From: an uncultured Colwellia sp.
GTDB lineage: Bacteria > Pseudomonadota > Gammaproteobacteria > Enterobacterales > Alteromonadaceae
Assembly (NCBI GenBank): GCA_913020705.1
Contig: CAJWBY010000063.1
Location: forward strand, 1 to 22,979
Length of the DNA stretch: 22,979 nt
Reading direction: 5' to 3'
Below the pieces are notes generated by a model that saw nothing but the letters and a program-made list of their open reading frames with translations, had not been told where the DNA came from and did not search any database. How positions within the stretch are numbered: position 1 is the first letter of the stretch; each line of letters starts with the position of its first letter. The position numbers were made by a program, and so were the translations under genes. Shown here one piece after another: positions 1 through 9,089 of the stretch.

Positions 1-65
1 ATTTAAGATGTTGATGGGAAATTTTCATTCCCCACCAATAGACCTGAGATCAATTGAAAAATTTT

Positions 66-788
66 TTATTCAGGCTTTTTAAATAATAAAGTAAAGCGAT
101 CTGAGTTACCTTGCACTGTTTTACGACCTACCTCAAAACGTAATTCATCGTCTGCTTTGTAATGTATATTTGAATAGTCGACTAATACAAAACCCGCTTG
201 CTGAATTTCTTTGATTGCTAACACGGGATCAAAACGACGACCATTTTCATCATTCTTCTTCTGCATATGTCGACGGGTATGATCGACAACACCATATACG
301 CCGCCTGGTTTTAAAGCTTTAAAAGCAGCTTTATTAGTACTGACACGCTCAGATTCATCAAAGTTATGATAATTACGGAAAGTAAGAACGGCATCTAGGT
401 TGGCAACTTCAAAATTAAGGCCTTTAAAGTCATAGCCTTCACTGCCAACAAGTTTAACTTTATCAAAAGGCTTTTTAGTCAATAATGATTCTTTCAGTCT
501 TTTTGTACCAAGACTTAAATAGAACTGCCCGTTATCACGAAGTGCTGGCGCAAGTAACTTCGTATACCAACCACCACCAGGTACGATTTCTAATACTTTC
601 CAATCATCTTGGATACCGAAGAATTTCAACGTTTCGATAGGTTTTCTGTTTCTATCGCGTTTTGTTTCTCTATCAGTACGAATATCTGAAGCCATCGCTT
701 GTTTGATGTTTTCAGAAAAATCAGCAGCGATAACAGCTGGCGCACTAAATGTCGCTGCAACTAAAAGTGGTAATAATAATTTTCTCAT
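66..788 (-). CDS. Exported class I SAM-dependent methyltransferase-like protein
   Basis: A 240-residue protein. The N-terminus (about residues 1-21) is a Sec signal peptide: basic MRK, a hydrophobic core, and an AxA-type site at VIAA. The rest resembles the 'predicted methyltransferase' group (COG4798-like). A glycine-rich SAM-loop candidate, VLEIVPGGGWYT, lies at about residues 65-76. An acidic strand end, VANLDAVLTFRNYHN, and a late VYGVVDHTRR strand fit a Rossmann fold. The start is supported by AAGGAAG five bases before ATG. The substrate is unknown. The odd point is a SAM-type fold behind a signal peptide, since SAM is cytosolic; the exported protein may not be an active methyltransferase. 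It is transcribed divergently from the winged-helix regulator. The family call is fairly safe; the function is not. Confidence 0.75.
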   Translation of the reverse strand: MRKLLLPLLVAATFSAPAVIAADFSENIKQAMASDIRTDRETKRDRNRKPIETLKFFGIQDDWKVLEIVPGGGWYTKLLAPALRDNGQFYLSLGTKRLKESLLTKKPFDKVKLVGSEGYDFKGLNFEVANLDAVLTFRNYHNFDESERVSTNKAAFKALKPGGVYGVVDHTRRHMQKKNDENGRRFDPVLAIKEIQQAGFVLVDYSNIHYKADDELRFEVGRKTVQGNSDRFTLLFKKPE

Positions 789-1176
789 GAATACTTCCTT
801 TACATTGTTATTTTAGGTTTAAGGTTCATCGAATTTGCATAACGATAGAATGGAGTAAATTTAACAAAACAGCTCAATATAATCTTATAAAAAATCTATA
901 ATTTGTCGTTATAGATTTTTTATAGATTTTTTCATAATATCTTCGTCACTGTTTTGCTCGCTTTCCTCAGTGAATCTTTGCTTTTATCTCTAAAAAATAT
1001 TTGTAAGTTATTTTGTCAGTAAAATGTGCATTTACATTTAGACATATTTTTTGCTCACTTAAACGCCTTAAAACAGCAATTCATCTTTATCCGAAACAAA
1101 TCAGTAACCCTTTAAACAGTGATACGATAAGATAGGTAATAGGATAAATACTTATTATTTTTAAGCACAAAATACA
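789..1176. other. 388-bp divergent intergenic region
   Basis: This holds the 5' regions of the methyltransferase-like gene (leftward) and the winged-helix regulator (rightward). The clearest structure is a perfect 16-bp AT-rich inverted repeat, listed separately. A weak dyad AAATGT..ACATTT lies near 1022-1040. I saw no convincing -35/-10 pair and no ORF of note. Confidence 0.6.
886..924. repeat. 16-bp perfect inverted repeat (terminator-like hairpin) between divergent genes
   Basis: The arms at 886-901 and 909-924 are exact reverse complements, with a 7-base loop (TTTGTCG). Each arm contains an A6 or T6 run and only one G/C pair. The right arm half, TATAGATTTTTT, is immediately repeated. The shape resembles an intrinsic terminator, but no gene ends here on either strand. 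It could be an operator, an RNA 3' end or a relic. Confidence 0.6.
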
Positions 1177-2988
1177 ATGCGTTATAAAATTGAAGAATTC
1201 GACTTTGACAGTGTAAGTTTAGTACTAATGAAAAATGGCGAGCCCATTACCATTCGTCATAACGAAGCAAAAGTTTTAGCGCTATTACTTGAGAACATTG
1301 ATACCGTTTTAAGTAAAGAAAATATTTTATCTGCTGTTTGGCAAGATAAAATTGTTTCTGAACAAGCCGTATTTCAAAATATTAGTCACTTACGAATTCT
1401 GTTTGGTAATAATGCAATAAAAACCTTTTCTAAACGCGGCTACCAATTTCAACTTAGCGTGGAAAAACCGGCATTATTAACTGAAAATCCTTTACAGGAA
1501 GAACCTGTAATAGAAGCACCTGTTCAGGCTAAGTCAGCAAAAATAGGCAATTTGCCTTACATATTAACAATGAGTTTTTTTATGCTCATTATTGCTTATA
1601 TTAACTGGCCAGAACGCTCAACTGAAGATGATTTACACCCTGTTATTAAGCTTGCATATCTTTCGTTTATTGACCAAAAAGCAACAACAACTCTTTCATT
1701 GCATGATAACAATACATTTGATTATACTGAATTAACACACTTAGATTCAGCAACTTTCTTAACATCTACTGAGCTTGAGTATCCTAATTTATCTGATCAG
1801 CACCCCTTTGTTTTAGCAGGGAAATTACGAACTTTTAACAATAAAGTGTATATAGACTTTGTATTAAAGGGACCTTATACCGATTGGAAAGGACAGCTTT
1901 ATGCTGATTCTACTAAAGCACTTATTCAAAAGTTGCAACAGCATTTACGCCAACCGTTTATTTATCAGTTTTTGAGTAGTCCTCAATCACCTGAATTTAA
2001 AAAATCAAGTTTGTCGATTGCTCATCAACAATACCCTAAAGATAGTATTATTCTTGGGCAACTTATTAATATATATATTGAAACCGAAGAGCTTGATAAA
2101 GCAATGGTGTTAGCTGAAAAGTTATCGAAGAACGCCAATGTTCAAAAAGATTGGCAACAATTAGGCAATGCATATCTATTACAAAGTTCAATATTGACAA
2201 GAAAAGAGCTCTATGAAATAAGTGAAAATAAATTAGCATTAGCGACAAAGTCTTTTGAATATATTAATGATTTAGCCAGACAAGCTGATGCTTGGAATGC
2301 ACAGTCTTGGCTTGATCATCAGTATGATGATTATACTGCAGTTAAAGCTAGTTTACTTAAATCTGCAGAATTGGCGTTTAATGCGGGTGACAAATTACGT
2401 GAACTTCATGCACTCACCTACCTTTCAGTGATGGCGCATAAGCATAAACAAGAAAATGATAAATACAGCTATCTTCGCGAAGCTGAAAGAAAAATGACTG
2501 CGTATAAACTCCCTATTTACCACTTTGCTAAAGTGCCATTTCATTATGCTATTTTTGCAAAAACACCTCAGGGAAAAGAACCGCACTTAAAACAAGTGTT
2601 AGCATTTACCCAGTTAACGCCAGATCATTGGGTGGCAAAGTCGAGCCGTAAGCAATTAGTTTTACAATACCTCGAAGAAGGTCGATTAGAGGAAGCACAA
2701 GCATTAGTTGAAAGTACTAATACAGATAACGCAGAAAATTCTTACCTTAAAACGTTATTAGCAAAATCTCATAATCAATATGAAACTTTTTTAATTCATG
2801 CTAAACGCACTTTTGAACAAGCTCAATTGGCTGGCAGCCATACACTCAGTTTAGATATAGCCTTGCTCTTATGCAGTACAAAAGATATGGATGTTAATTA
2901 CGATTTTTATTCATTATACATTGATGAAAATTCGACTGTTAATTGGCGTAAGGCAAATAAATTGAAATTACTTGCACGTAATCAATAA
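1177..2988 (+). CDS. Membrane-anchored winged-helix regulator (CadC/ToxR-type) with helical periplasmic domain
   Basis: A 603-residue one-component regulator. Residues 1-95 form an OmpR/PhoB-type winged helix: the recognition region is near SEQAVFQNISHLR and the wing ends in the typical KTFSKRGYQFQL. A linker leads to one membrane segment at about residues 124-143. The 460-residue remainder should be periplasmic. It is all-helical in appearance, with helix-turn-helix pairs at about 285-345 and 365-540 like TPR repeats. CadC- and ToxR-type proteins bind DNA in the cytoplasm and sense through the periplasmic part; the signal here is unknown. No good Shine-Dalgarno precedes the ATG, so translation may be weak or the start may differ slightly. 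The divergent methyltransferase-like gene is a natural target candidate, but that is only inference. Confidence 0.85.
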   Translation: MRYKIEEFDFDSVSLVLMKNGEPITIRHNEAKVLALLLENIDTVLSKENILSAVWQDKIVSEQAVFQNISHLRILFGNNAIKTFSKRGYQFQLSVEKPALLTENPLQEEPVIEAPVQAKSAKIGNLPYILTMSFFMLIIAYINWPERSTEDDLHPVIKLAYLSFIDQKATTTLSLHDNNTFDYTELTHLDSATFLTSTELEYPNLSDQHPFVLAGKLRTFNNKVYIDFVLKGPYTDWKGQLYADSTKALIQKLQQHLRQPFIYQFLSSPQSPEFKKSSLSIAHQQYPKDSIILGQLINIYIETEELDKAMVLAEKLSKNANVQKDWQQLGNAYLLQSSILTRKELYEISENKLALATKSFEYINDLARQADAWNAQSWLDHQYDDYTAVKASLLKSAELAFNAGDKLRELHALTYLSVMAHKHKQENDKYSYLREAERKMTAYKLPIYHFAKVPFHYAIFAKTPQGKEPHLKQVLAFTQLTPDHWVAKSSRKQLVLQYLEEGRLEEAQALVESTNTDNAENSYLKTLLAKSHNQYETFLIHAKRTFEQAQLAGSHTLSLDIALLLCSTKDMDVNYDFYSLYIDENSTVNWRKANKLKLLARNQ

Positions 2989-3042
2989 AATACAGGTCAA
3001 CGTCTTAGGTTTATTTTTTAATTTAACCAAGCAACTTGAGTT

Positions 3043-3231
3043 TTAGTTATCGTCTTCATTGTCTTCATCATCAAGAATATCTGGAGTAACTGCGTCGACA
3101 ACATCGATAGCTCCACCAACAACGGTTGTAGTGGCGCCTACTGCGGCAGAGACAACACTCACAGCAACGCAGCCAGATAGACTAAGCAATAAATAGAATA
3201 GAAAAAAAACTTGAGTAACTTTTTTCAACAT
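3043..3231 (-). CDS. Small lipoprotein
   Basis: A 62-residue lipoprotein. The signal peptide ends in the lipobox LSGC (Cys21). A short Val/Ala/Thr/Gly-rich segment (VSAAVGATTTVVGGAIDVVDAV) follows, and then a very acidic tail DILDDEDNEDDN. Small lipoproteins of this design, with a VVGGA-x-D-V-VDAVTPD core, are common in Alteromonadales (NF038104-like). No function is known. It converges on the regulator, with 54 bases between the two stops. GGAA sits about nine bases upstream of the ATG. Confidence 0.75.
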   Translation of the reverse strand: MLKKVTQVFFLFYLLLSLSGCVAVSVVSAAVGATTTVVGGAIDVVDAVTPDILDDEDNEDDN

Positions 3232-3398
3232 AACGTTTCCGAGAGAGTAAATTTAGTTCTGTCTACAATACGTTAATTTATTAGTGAATCAATAGTTGTT
3301 TTAATGGGATATCCAGCAACATCAGAGCTTAAGATATTGAAGCTATTCCTAGTTAGTATAAAGCTCAAGCCAGAGAAATCTTAATTACCAAAAACAAT

Positions 3399-3420
3399 AA
3401 ACCCAGCATTGGCTGGGTTT
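3399..3420 (-). terminator. Intrinsic terminator of the S9 peptidase gene
   Basis: The stem AAACCCAGC / GCTGGGTTT (3399-3407 and 3412-3420) has a 4-base loop. Read on the minus strand it lies 24 bases after the peptidase stop and is followed by ATTGTTTTTGG, a usable U-rich tail. Confidence 0.85.
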
Positions 3421-3444
3421 ATTTATCATTAAGATAATAGGAGT

Positions 3445-5526
3445 TTATTCAGATTTCTCTGTTACTACTTTATCTTTATCTTTCTTAGCATCAAGTTTCG
3501 CTTTGTGATCAACTTCATAATCTGGCATATCTTTATTGCCTTCAATTAAATAGTTATCCATCCAGCGCATTAAACGCAAGCTGTAATCATATTGTGAGGC
3601 TGCACGACGATTACCATGGCCTTCTCCTGGGTAATAAACTAAGCGAACGTCTTTACCTTGTACCTTCATATAACGGTACATTTCCATTGATTGTGCTGGG
3701 TGAACACGAGGATCCGCTTTACCATGCATTATTAATAATGGCGTTTTAGACTGATGTGCCCAATAGATAGGGCTACGTTCTAAATAATACTGCCATTTAT
3801 CCCAAGGGTATGAACGGGCGTGTACCAAGTGCATTTCATTCGAAATATCAGTAGTTCCAAATTTTGATAGCTGATTAGAGATACCAACAAACATAACACT
3901 AGCAGCGAAATGTTCTGTTAATTTAGTTGCCGCCCAAGCTGACGCATAACCACCATATGAGCCACCAGTAATACCGACACGTTTCTCGTCTGCTAAGCCA
4001 ATTTCAACTAAATGATTTTTCATATCAACTAAGTCATCAAACTCTGCGCCCGCATAGTCATTCTGACCTAGCTTAGAGTAACCTACGCCTTTACCTGTCG
4101 AGCCTCGGTAGTTGGGGTAAAATACTGCATAACCTCGAGCAGCCCCCATTTGTCCAGGCTTTGAATAAGCCGTTACCCAGCCGTTCTTCTCATGTGCTTC
4201 GGGTCCGCCGTGTACTTGCATTATAAGCGGGTAACGTTTTCCTGCTTGATAATCAAGTGGATAAACTAAGACCCCACCCACTTCAACACCATCACGCGCT
4301 TTTATTTTAATTGACTCTTGTTTAGCAAAACGCTTTTTGGTTAACCACGGGTTAGAATCGGTAACTTTCGTCGTTTTACTACCACGAACAACAAACACCT
4401 CATTAGGATGCTTAGCCGTATTGCCTTTAAGAACGATAGTTTTATCAGAACTTGAAACAGTTAAGTTGGAAGCGATAAATTTACCGGCTTTAACAAGGGT
4501 TTTGTATTTATTGCTATTTGGCTTAATAGAAGCAACAACACTTTCAGTCCCGATTTGAGCGATAAAGTTTAAGCGGTTTGATTGTTTATTCCATTCAATA
4601 TCAGAAACATGGCCTTTAAAGTTAGGTAACCAGTCAACGACTTTACCGTCATCGGTATCTACCATAAATAGACGACCAGCGGCTGGATCGTGCTTATCTT
4701 CAGCGCCAATAATAGCGATATAATCACTGTCATGTGAAAATTCAGCTTGGTTTAACTTTCCTTCAGTGGCGATAGACAAGCTAATTTTGCTAGAAGCAAT
4801 ATCCATGACATGCCATTGCGACTTCGTATATGAATCATCAATTAATGCCGTTGGCTGAGTTTTAACTAGCATCGATTTAGCATCATGTGACCAGTTCATA
4901 TCACTAACATAAGTGTCGATAGCAACAGCATTTAGAGAAAGTGGCTTGTCACTTACTACCAACTCGGTAACGAAAAGCTGTTTATTTTCTAAGCCCAATT
5001 CATATACTTCAGCTTTAAAGCCTAAATCTTTCAGCTTTTTCTCTGATTTCTTTTTGGCTGGCATCGCAAGTAACGCAACCTGCTTACCATCAGGGCTCAT
5101 ATCGTAAGCACTAATTGAAGTATCTTTTAATGCCATAACCGCTTGGCGTTCACCACCCATAAATGGAATTCGGTATAGTTTAGTGTGCTTCTCTTTATCA
5201 AACTTACCAAGAAAATAAACATGCTGACCATCAGCTGACCATTCAATACTTTTAACATTCACTTTGCCAGTGATAAACGGACGTTCATTTCCTTTACTAT
5301 CGGTAATGTACAGCTCGCTGTAACTAGCACCGTCTTTATCAACATAAAGTTTACGCGCTAATTTACGGGTAAAAGCAATATGGTCGCCACTTGGGCTAAC
5401 CGCACTTTGTAAAACATATTCAATGTTTGGAATATCATCGATAGTCATTTGATCGCTAGCGATTACTTGGCTTGCTGATAAACTGGCAACGGCAACCACC
5501 AAAGTTTTTAATTTCGATTGAAACAT
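3445..5526 (-). CDS. S9 family (prolyl oligopeptidase-type) exported peptidase
   Basis: A 693-residue serine peptidase with a signal peptide (residues 1-23, cleavage after VIA). Residues about 30-420 show repeated WS-x-DG / SPDGK / SHDS blades of a TolB-like beta-propeller. Residues about 425-665 are the alpha/beta-hydrolase domain. The catalytic triad is visible: Ser523 in GGSYGG, Asp605 in HGKADPRVHP and His637 in GEGHG. An oxyanion/substrate-loop motif, QVHGGPEAHE, precedes it. Family members of this type (dipeptidyl/acylaminoacyl peptidases) cut short peptides, here most likely in the periplasm. The C-terminus has a lysine-rich charged tail. GGAGA precedes the ATG. The gene is a single unit with its own terminator. 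Confidence 0.93.
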   Translation of the reverse strand: MFQSKLKTLVVAVASLSASQVIASDQMTIDDIPNIEYVLQSAVSPSGDHIAFTRKLARKLYVDKDGASYSELYITDSKGNERPFITGKVNVKSIEWSADGQHVYFLGKFDKEKHTKLYRIPFMGGERQAVMALKDTSISAYDMSPDGKQVALLAMPAKKKSEKKLKDLGFKAEVYELGLENKQLFVTELVVSDKPLSLNAVAIDTYVSDMNWSHDAKSMLVKTQPTALIDDSYTKSQWHVMDIASSKISLSIATEGKLNQAEFSHDSDYIAIIGAEDKHDPAAGRLFMVDTDDGKVVDWLPNFKGHVSDIEWNKQSNRLNFIAQIGTESVVASIKPNSNKYKTLVKAGKFIASNLTVSSSDKTIVLKGNTAKHPNEVFVVRGSKTTKVTDSNPWLTKKRFAKQESIKIKARDGVEVGGVLVYPLDYQAGKRYPLIMQVHGGPEAHEKNGWVTAYSKPGQMGAARGYAVFYPNYRGSTGKGVGYSKLGQNDYAGAEFDDLVDMKNHLVEIGLADEKRVGITGGSYGGYASAWAATKLTEHFAASVMFVGISNQLSKFGTTDISNEMHLVHARSYPWDKWQYYLERSPIYWAHQSKTPLLIMHGKADPRVHPAQSMEMYRYMKVQGKDVRLVYYPGEGHGNRRAASQYDYSLRLMRWMDNYLIEGNKDMPDYEVDHKAKLDAKKDKDKVVTEKSE

Positions 5527-5705
5527 AGTTTCTCCACTTATTTTTTTGCAACGTTATATAATTAACGCTGTAATAATGAGTTTATAACGCCCAAATAGTA
5601 ACGGATATTACTGACAGTTCAAAGTCAGAGTGCCCTTTTATTTTACTCACCGCTTTCAGTAAGCTGATGTAAATATAAATGAATTATGTAGACAATGGGC
5701 TAAAG

Positions 5706-5742
5706 AAAAAAAGCCCAGTATCATTAAAACAGGGCTTTTTTT
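5706..5742 (-). terminator. Intrinsic terminator downstream of rimO
   Basis: AAAAAAAGCCC (5706-5716) pairs exactly with GGGCTTTTTTT (5732-5742) around a 15-base loop. On the minus strand it lies about 30 bases beyond the rimO stop and provides the GC stem plus U7. The A7/T7 symmetry means it could also act on the plus strand. Confidence 0.85.
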
Positions 5743-5770
5743 GTATGTGTAATTAACGTTTAAAATAACA

Positions 5771-7216
5771 CTAATCTTCTACTCTAACGCCCCAAACATC
5801 GTGCTCATCAGCATGAATAATTTGTACCCACATTAAGTCGCCTGGTTTGGCGTCATAATCATCAGACAAATATACTTTACCATCAACTTCTGGTGCATCC
5901 ATGTAAGAACGCCCAACAATACCAAGAGCACTTACTTCATCGACAAGAATCAAATATTCTTGGCCAATGCGTGCTTGTAATTTATCGCTACTGATTTTCG
6001 CTTGTACTGCCATAAAACGTTGTAAGCGTTCTTCCATTATTTCTTCTGAAACATGGTCAGGTAAAGCATTAGCAGTAGCACCTTCTACTGGTGAATATTT
6101 AAAACAGCCTACACGGTCTAATTGTGCTTCTTCTAAGAATTCTAATAATTCTTCAAATTCTTCTTCTGTTTCACCCGGAAAACCAACAATAAAGGTTGAA
6201 CGAATCACTAACTCTGGACAAATTTCACGCCATTTAGCAATACGCTCTAATACACGGTCTGAGCTACCAGGACGTTTCATTAATTTTAAGATACGTTTGT
6301 TAGCATGCTGAAAAGGAATATCTAAATACGGTAGTATTTTACCTTCCGCCATTAATGGAATAATTTTATCAACATGCGGGTATGGGTAAACGTAATGGAG
6401 TCGAATCCAAACGCCCTGCTTCGCTAATTCTTCACAAAGCTGCTGCATGTGAGTTTTAACCGGCATGCCATCCCAAAAATCTGTTTTGTGCTTAACATCA
6501 ACACCGTAAGCAGACGTATCTTGAGAAATAACTAATAACTCTTTAACGCCAGCATCAACCAAACGTTTAGCTTCACCTAGAACATCGCCAACAGGACGAG
6601 AGTCTAAATCGCCACGCATAGACGGAATAATACAGAACGTACAACGGTGGTTACACCCTTCAGATATTTTTAAATAAGCATAATGCTTAGGCGTTAACTT
6701 AACACCTTGTGGAGGTACTAAATCGATAAAGGGATTATGCACAGGCTTAGGAACATGTTTGTGTACTTGAGTTAATACTTCGTCATATGCATGAGGACCA
6801 GTTACGCCAAGAACATTAGGATGAAGCTCAATAATTTCGTCTTTTTTAACCCCTAAACAGCCGGTAACCAAAACCTTACCATTGGCAGCTAATGCTTCAC
6901 CGATGGTATCTAATGACTCTTGTACTGCTGAATCAATAAACCCACAAGTGTTTACAATCACTAATTCAGCATCATCGTAGCTATTCGTTACGTCATAACC
7001 TTCAGTGCGAAGTTGAGTAAGAATGCGTTCGCTGTCAACTAAATTTTTTGGACAGCCAAGACTTACGAAACCTACCTTTGCAGCGCGATTTGCTTCTGGA
7101 TGTGATGTAACAACGGCTTGGTGTTGCTCTTCAATCATTTTAGATGGAATGTCTAACGTGGTTGTTTGGCTTTGGGCTGAATTACTTGTGCTTGGGTCGA
7201 ATTGTTCTACGGTCAT
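5771..7216 (-). CDS. rimO: Ribosomal protein S12 methylthiotransferase RimO
   Basis: A 481-residue radical-SAM methylthiotransferase that adds a beta-methylthio group to an aspartate of ribosomal protein S12. All three domains are visible. The UPF0004 domain has cluster cysteines Cys55 (SLGCPKN), Cys91 (NTCGF) and Cys120 (TGCLG). The radical-SAM core has Cys188-x3-Cys192-x2-Cys195 (GCNHRCTFC). A C-terminal TRAM domain covers about 413-481. The sequence follows the gammaproteobacterial RimO pattern closely from [11 protein letters not shown] onward. Residues 1-45 form an N-terminal extension, longer than in E. coli, rich in Ser/Thr/Gln. Residues 7-32 of this extension match a decayed copy at 12877-12954. 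The Shine-Dalgarno is weak (GAGAG). A promoter-like TATAAT lies about 130 bases upstream. Confidence 0.97.
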   Translation of the reverse strand: MTVEQFDPSTSNSAQSQTTTLDIPSKMIEEQHQAVVTSHPEANRAAKVGFVSLGCPKNLVDSERILTQLRTEGYDVTNSYDDAELVIVNTCGFIDSAVQESLDTIGEALAANGKVLVTGCLGVKKDEIIELHPNVLGVTGPHAYDEVLTQVHKHVPKPVHNPFIDLVPPQGVKLTPKHYAYLKISEGCNHRCTFCIIPSMRGDLDSRPVGDVLGEAKRLVDAGVKELLVISQDTSAYGVDVKHKTDFWDGMPVKTHMQQLCEELAKQGVWIRLHYVYPYPHVDKIIPLMAEGKILPYLDIPFQHANKRILKLMKRPGSSDRVLERIAKWREICPELVIRSTFIVGFPGETEEEFEELLEFLEEAQLDRVGCFKYSPVEGATANALPDHVSEEIMEERLQRFMAVQAKISSDKLQARIGQEYLILVDEVSALGIVGRSYMDAPEVDGKVYLSDDYDAKPGDLMWVQIIHADEHDVWGVRVED

Positions 7217-7339
7217 ATTGCTCTCAACTTACTCTATATTTTGTAACTGGTGCTTTTACAAATAAAGAGCAGCGTCATAAGTGTTGGTTTAACTGCCATT
7301 CTAGTGAATTAGTGGTCATTAGCTAAGACAGTCGCTTAA

Positions 7340-7376
7340 TGCGCAGGATTATACAGCAATGTTGAAGGAGGATGAA
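7340..7376 (-). promoter_or_regulatory. Candidate rimO promoter (CTGTATAATCC-TGCGCA)
   Basis: On the minus strand a perfect -10 TATAAT lies at 7353-7348, followed by the GC-containing discriminator CCTGCGCA. The -35 is weak (TTCATC at 7376-7371, 17-base spacing). The same string, CTGTATAATCC followed by GCGCA, recurs ahead of the rimO relic near 13000. A GC-rich discriminator after the -10 is a known feature of ppGpp-sensitive promoters; sensitivity here is inference. Confidence 0.6.
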
Positions 7377-7698
7377 TAATTAGTTTTAAGACTGCTCTAC
7401 ATCCCTTGGAATGATGAAGATTCATGAAAAATTTTCACTTGATTTATTTTTTAAGTGATTGTTTAACATTAAGTTTTCAATTTAATTTTTTATTATAAGA
7501 ATTTATATCTTAAAGGATTTACTAATTAAAAATAAGGCACCGCAGTGTGAGATTATTGTTCAGCGAATTATCTTTTGTGAATGATCTCTGAAATAAACAA
7601 ACCAGTTTTCGCCATGGTTAGTTTAAATCGAGTAGATTTCAGAAACACCTTTTGGACTTTTAATATGGCTTAACGAACTTAAAACGTAAACTACCACT

Positions 7699-7738
7699 CC
7701 AGACTAAAAAAGACGCTATCGCGTCTTTTTTAGTCTGG
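7699..7738. terminator. Strong bidirectional terminator, 18-bp perfect stem
   Basis: The arms at 7699-7716 and 7721-7738 pair perfectly over 18 bases with the loop TATC. The core A6-GACGC-TATC-GCGTC-T6 is a canonical intrinsic terminator on both strands. It ends the minus-strand acylation unit, whose last stop is at 7806. It would also stop any rightward transcription leaving the rimO leader region. Confidence 0.9.
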
Positions 7739-7805
7739 TGCTTTTTAATTGACAGTTATTCCTCACGTAGTATTAAAACTAAGACATGAGACATAACCGT
7801 TAACT

Positions 7806-9089
7806 TTACAATAAGTCGCCATACTCTTTAAGTAAATAATCTGTATAAGTAATATCACCACGGTAACGAGATAAATGCGTGGTATCACGATACATAGCCG
7901 GTGTTACTTCAATGATGTCTTGGTGATTAGCTATTTTCATTCCTGTTGCAGTTTCAATTTGAGCAACTACAGCAGCAAGGCGCTTTTTACCTGCTTCAGT
8001 ATTTTCAATCCACTTGCTGTTTTTAGGCAACATAATCACTTTTACGTTGTCTGAAACCTTCTGGAAGTTCTTTACAATGTTAATAAAGTGCTCAACAAGT
8101 AAGGGCTCAAAATTTAGCTCTTCTATATCTGCACTTCTTATACGACTTAACCTATCATTTTTCATTTGTGCGTCAGTTTGAGTTACCGCGTAGTAATCGT
8201 CAAATATGCCTAATGTTTCAGCTGAGCGTTCTTCAGGTATAGTACCTGCCCCGCGCCATTCGTAACTCCAGGCTGCACTTTTATAATTAGGATACTCTTC
8301 TTCGAACTTTTCATTGAGTAATCGACCTAAACGTCGACGTTCTGCCACAATTTCATCACTGTCTTTAAAGGTATTATGTCTTTGTGGTGGAAACATTTCT
8401 CTGCCAAAAAACGAGGTGATCATTTCTGCTGAAACATTGCCTCTCATGTATTTAATATTGAAAAGACGAATACCTCGGGTTAAATCTTGTTTAGTTACTT
8501 CCCACAACTCTTCATCGCTTGCAAGTAACGTAAGAAAAGAGTCAATGACTGGCTTTGCTCTATTCCAACGCGCAGTTGTTGTTTGAAAAGGGGTAAACTC
8601 GATCATTGCCAGCTTTAAGCGACGATCTTTTTGCTGTAAATCTTCAGTGATACGTCGAGATAAAAAGTCTTGAAAAAACGGGTTAAGCCCACCAAAACCA
8701 TAATTGAATGAAGAAACGCTTTTCCCCTGTGCTTTTAAGTCTCTGTCAAATTTACGCGGTGAAAAACCTGCTCTAACCATTGAAGAGCCATAAAACATAA
8801 CTAAGTCATTTGGGTCAGCAACAATTTTTTCTAATGCTTCGCGTGATTCAGTAACTCGACCTAACACACCTTGTTGCCTCGCCCCCATAGAGTCGAGGAT
8901 TGCGTTTATCGCGCCCATGGAAATAAGCATACACAAACCAATTGTAATGATAGCTTTAGCGTAAGTTTTACGTGCGTTCGTTATGTCGCTTTTATTTGAG
9001 TTTTGCGTCATATTTTCCGTTACTTCATTTATTTCAGTTGTCATTGTAAAGTTGTCCTTAACGCTAGAATTGGAAGTAGATGAACTCAT
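7806..9089 (-). CDS. SGNH/GDSL-like membrane-anchored protein, partner of the MBOAT acyltransferase
   Basis: A 427-residue protein. After a Ser/Thr/Asn-rich cytoplasmic stretch comes one membrane segment (about residues 44-66), then an exported domain. MFYGSSMVRAGFSP (Gly101-Ser102-Ser103) looks like the first block of an SGNH hydrolase fold. The C-terminal YRDTTHLS supplies the matching Asp402/His405 pair. SGNH partners of MBOAT proteins (AlgJ/AlgX, PatB types) move acetyl groups onto exported polymers or remove them. The start overlaps the MBOAT gene by 26 bases and has AGGAG nine bases upstream. A second start at 9044 (Met16), preceded by AAGGA, is also possible. Overlap and order show that the two genes are one translationally coupled unit. 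The polymer is not identified, as no synthase gene is nearby. Confidence 0.72.
   Translation of the reverse strand: MSSSTSNSSVKDNFTMTTEINEVTENMTQNSNKSDITNARKTYAKAIITIGLCMLISMGAINAILDSMGARQQGVLGRVTESREALEKIVADPNDLVMFYGSSMVRAGFSPRKFDRDLKAQGKSVSSFNYGFGGLNPFFQDFLSRRITEDLQQKDRRLKLAMIEFTPFQTTTARWNRAKPVIDSFLTLLASDEELWEVTKQDLTRGIRLFNIKYMRGNVSAEMITSFFGREMFPPQRHNTFKDSDEIVAERRRLGRLLNEKFEEEYPNYKSAAWSYEWRGAGTIPEERSAETLGIFDDYYAVTQTDAQMKNDRLSRIRSADIEELNFEPLLVEHFINIVKNFQKVSDNVKVIMLPKNSKWIENTEAGKKRLAAVVAQIETATGMKIANHQDIIEVTPAMYRDTTHLSRYRGDITYTDYLLKEYGDLL

Larger units (their letters stand above)
7217..7805. other. 589-bp intergenic region upstream of rimO and downstream of the O-acylation genes
   Basis: This contains the rimO leader (about 130 bases) and its -10 box near 7350, and a strong two-way terminator at 7699-7738. 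The 320 bases between (7380-7700) hold no supported gene. A 30-codon ORF at 7581-7673 lacks a ribosome-binding site and is not called. This stretch is AT-rich and looks like neutral spacer. Confidence 0.6.

Noticed and set aside
16..32. Short inverted repeat GGGAA/TTCCC after the methyltransferase-like gene
   Set aside because: Only five base pairs and no U-tract; not a convincing terminator.
7581..7673. A 30-codon ORF followed 25 bases later by a strong terminator
   Set aside because: No ribosome-binding site, no promoter seen and no recognisable sequence; the terminator is explained by the minus-strand acylation genes.
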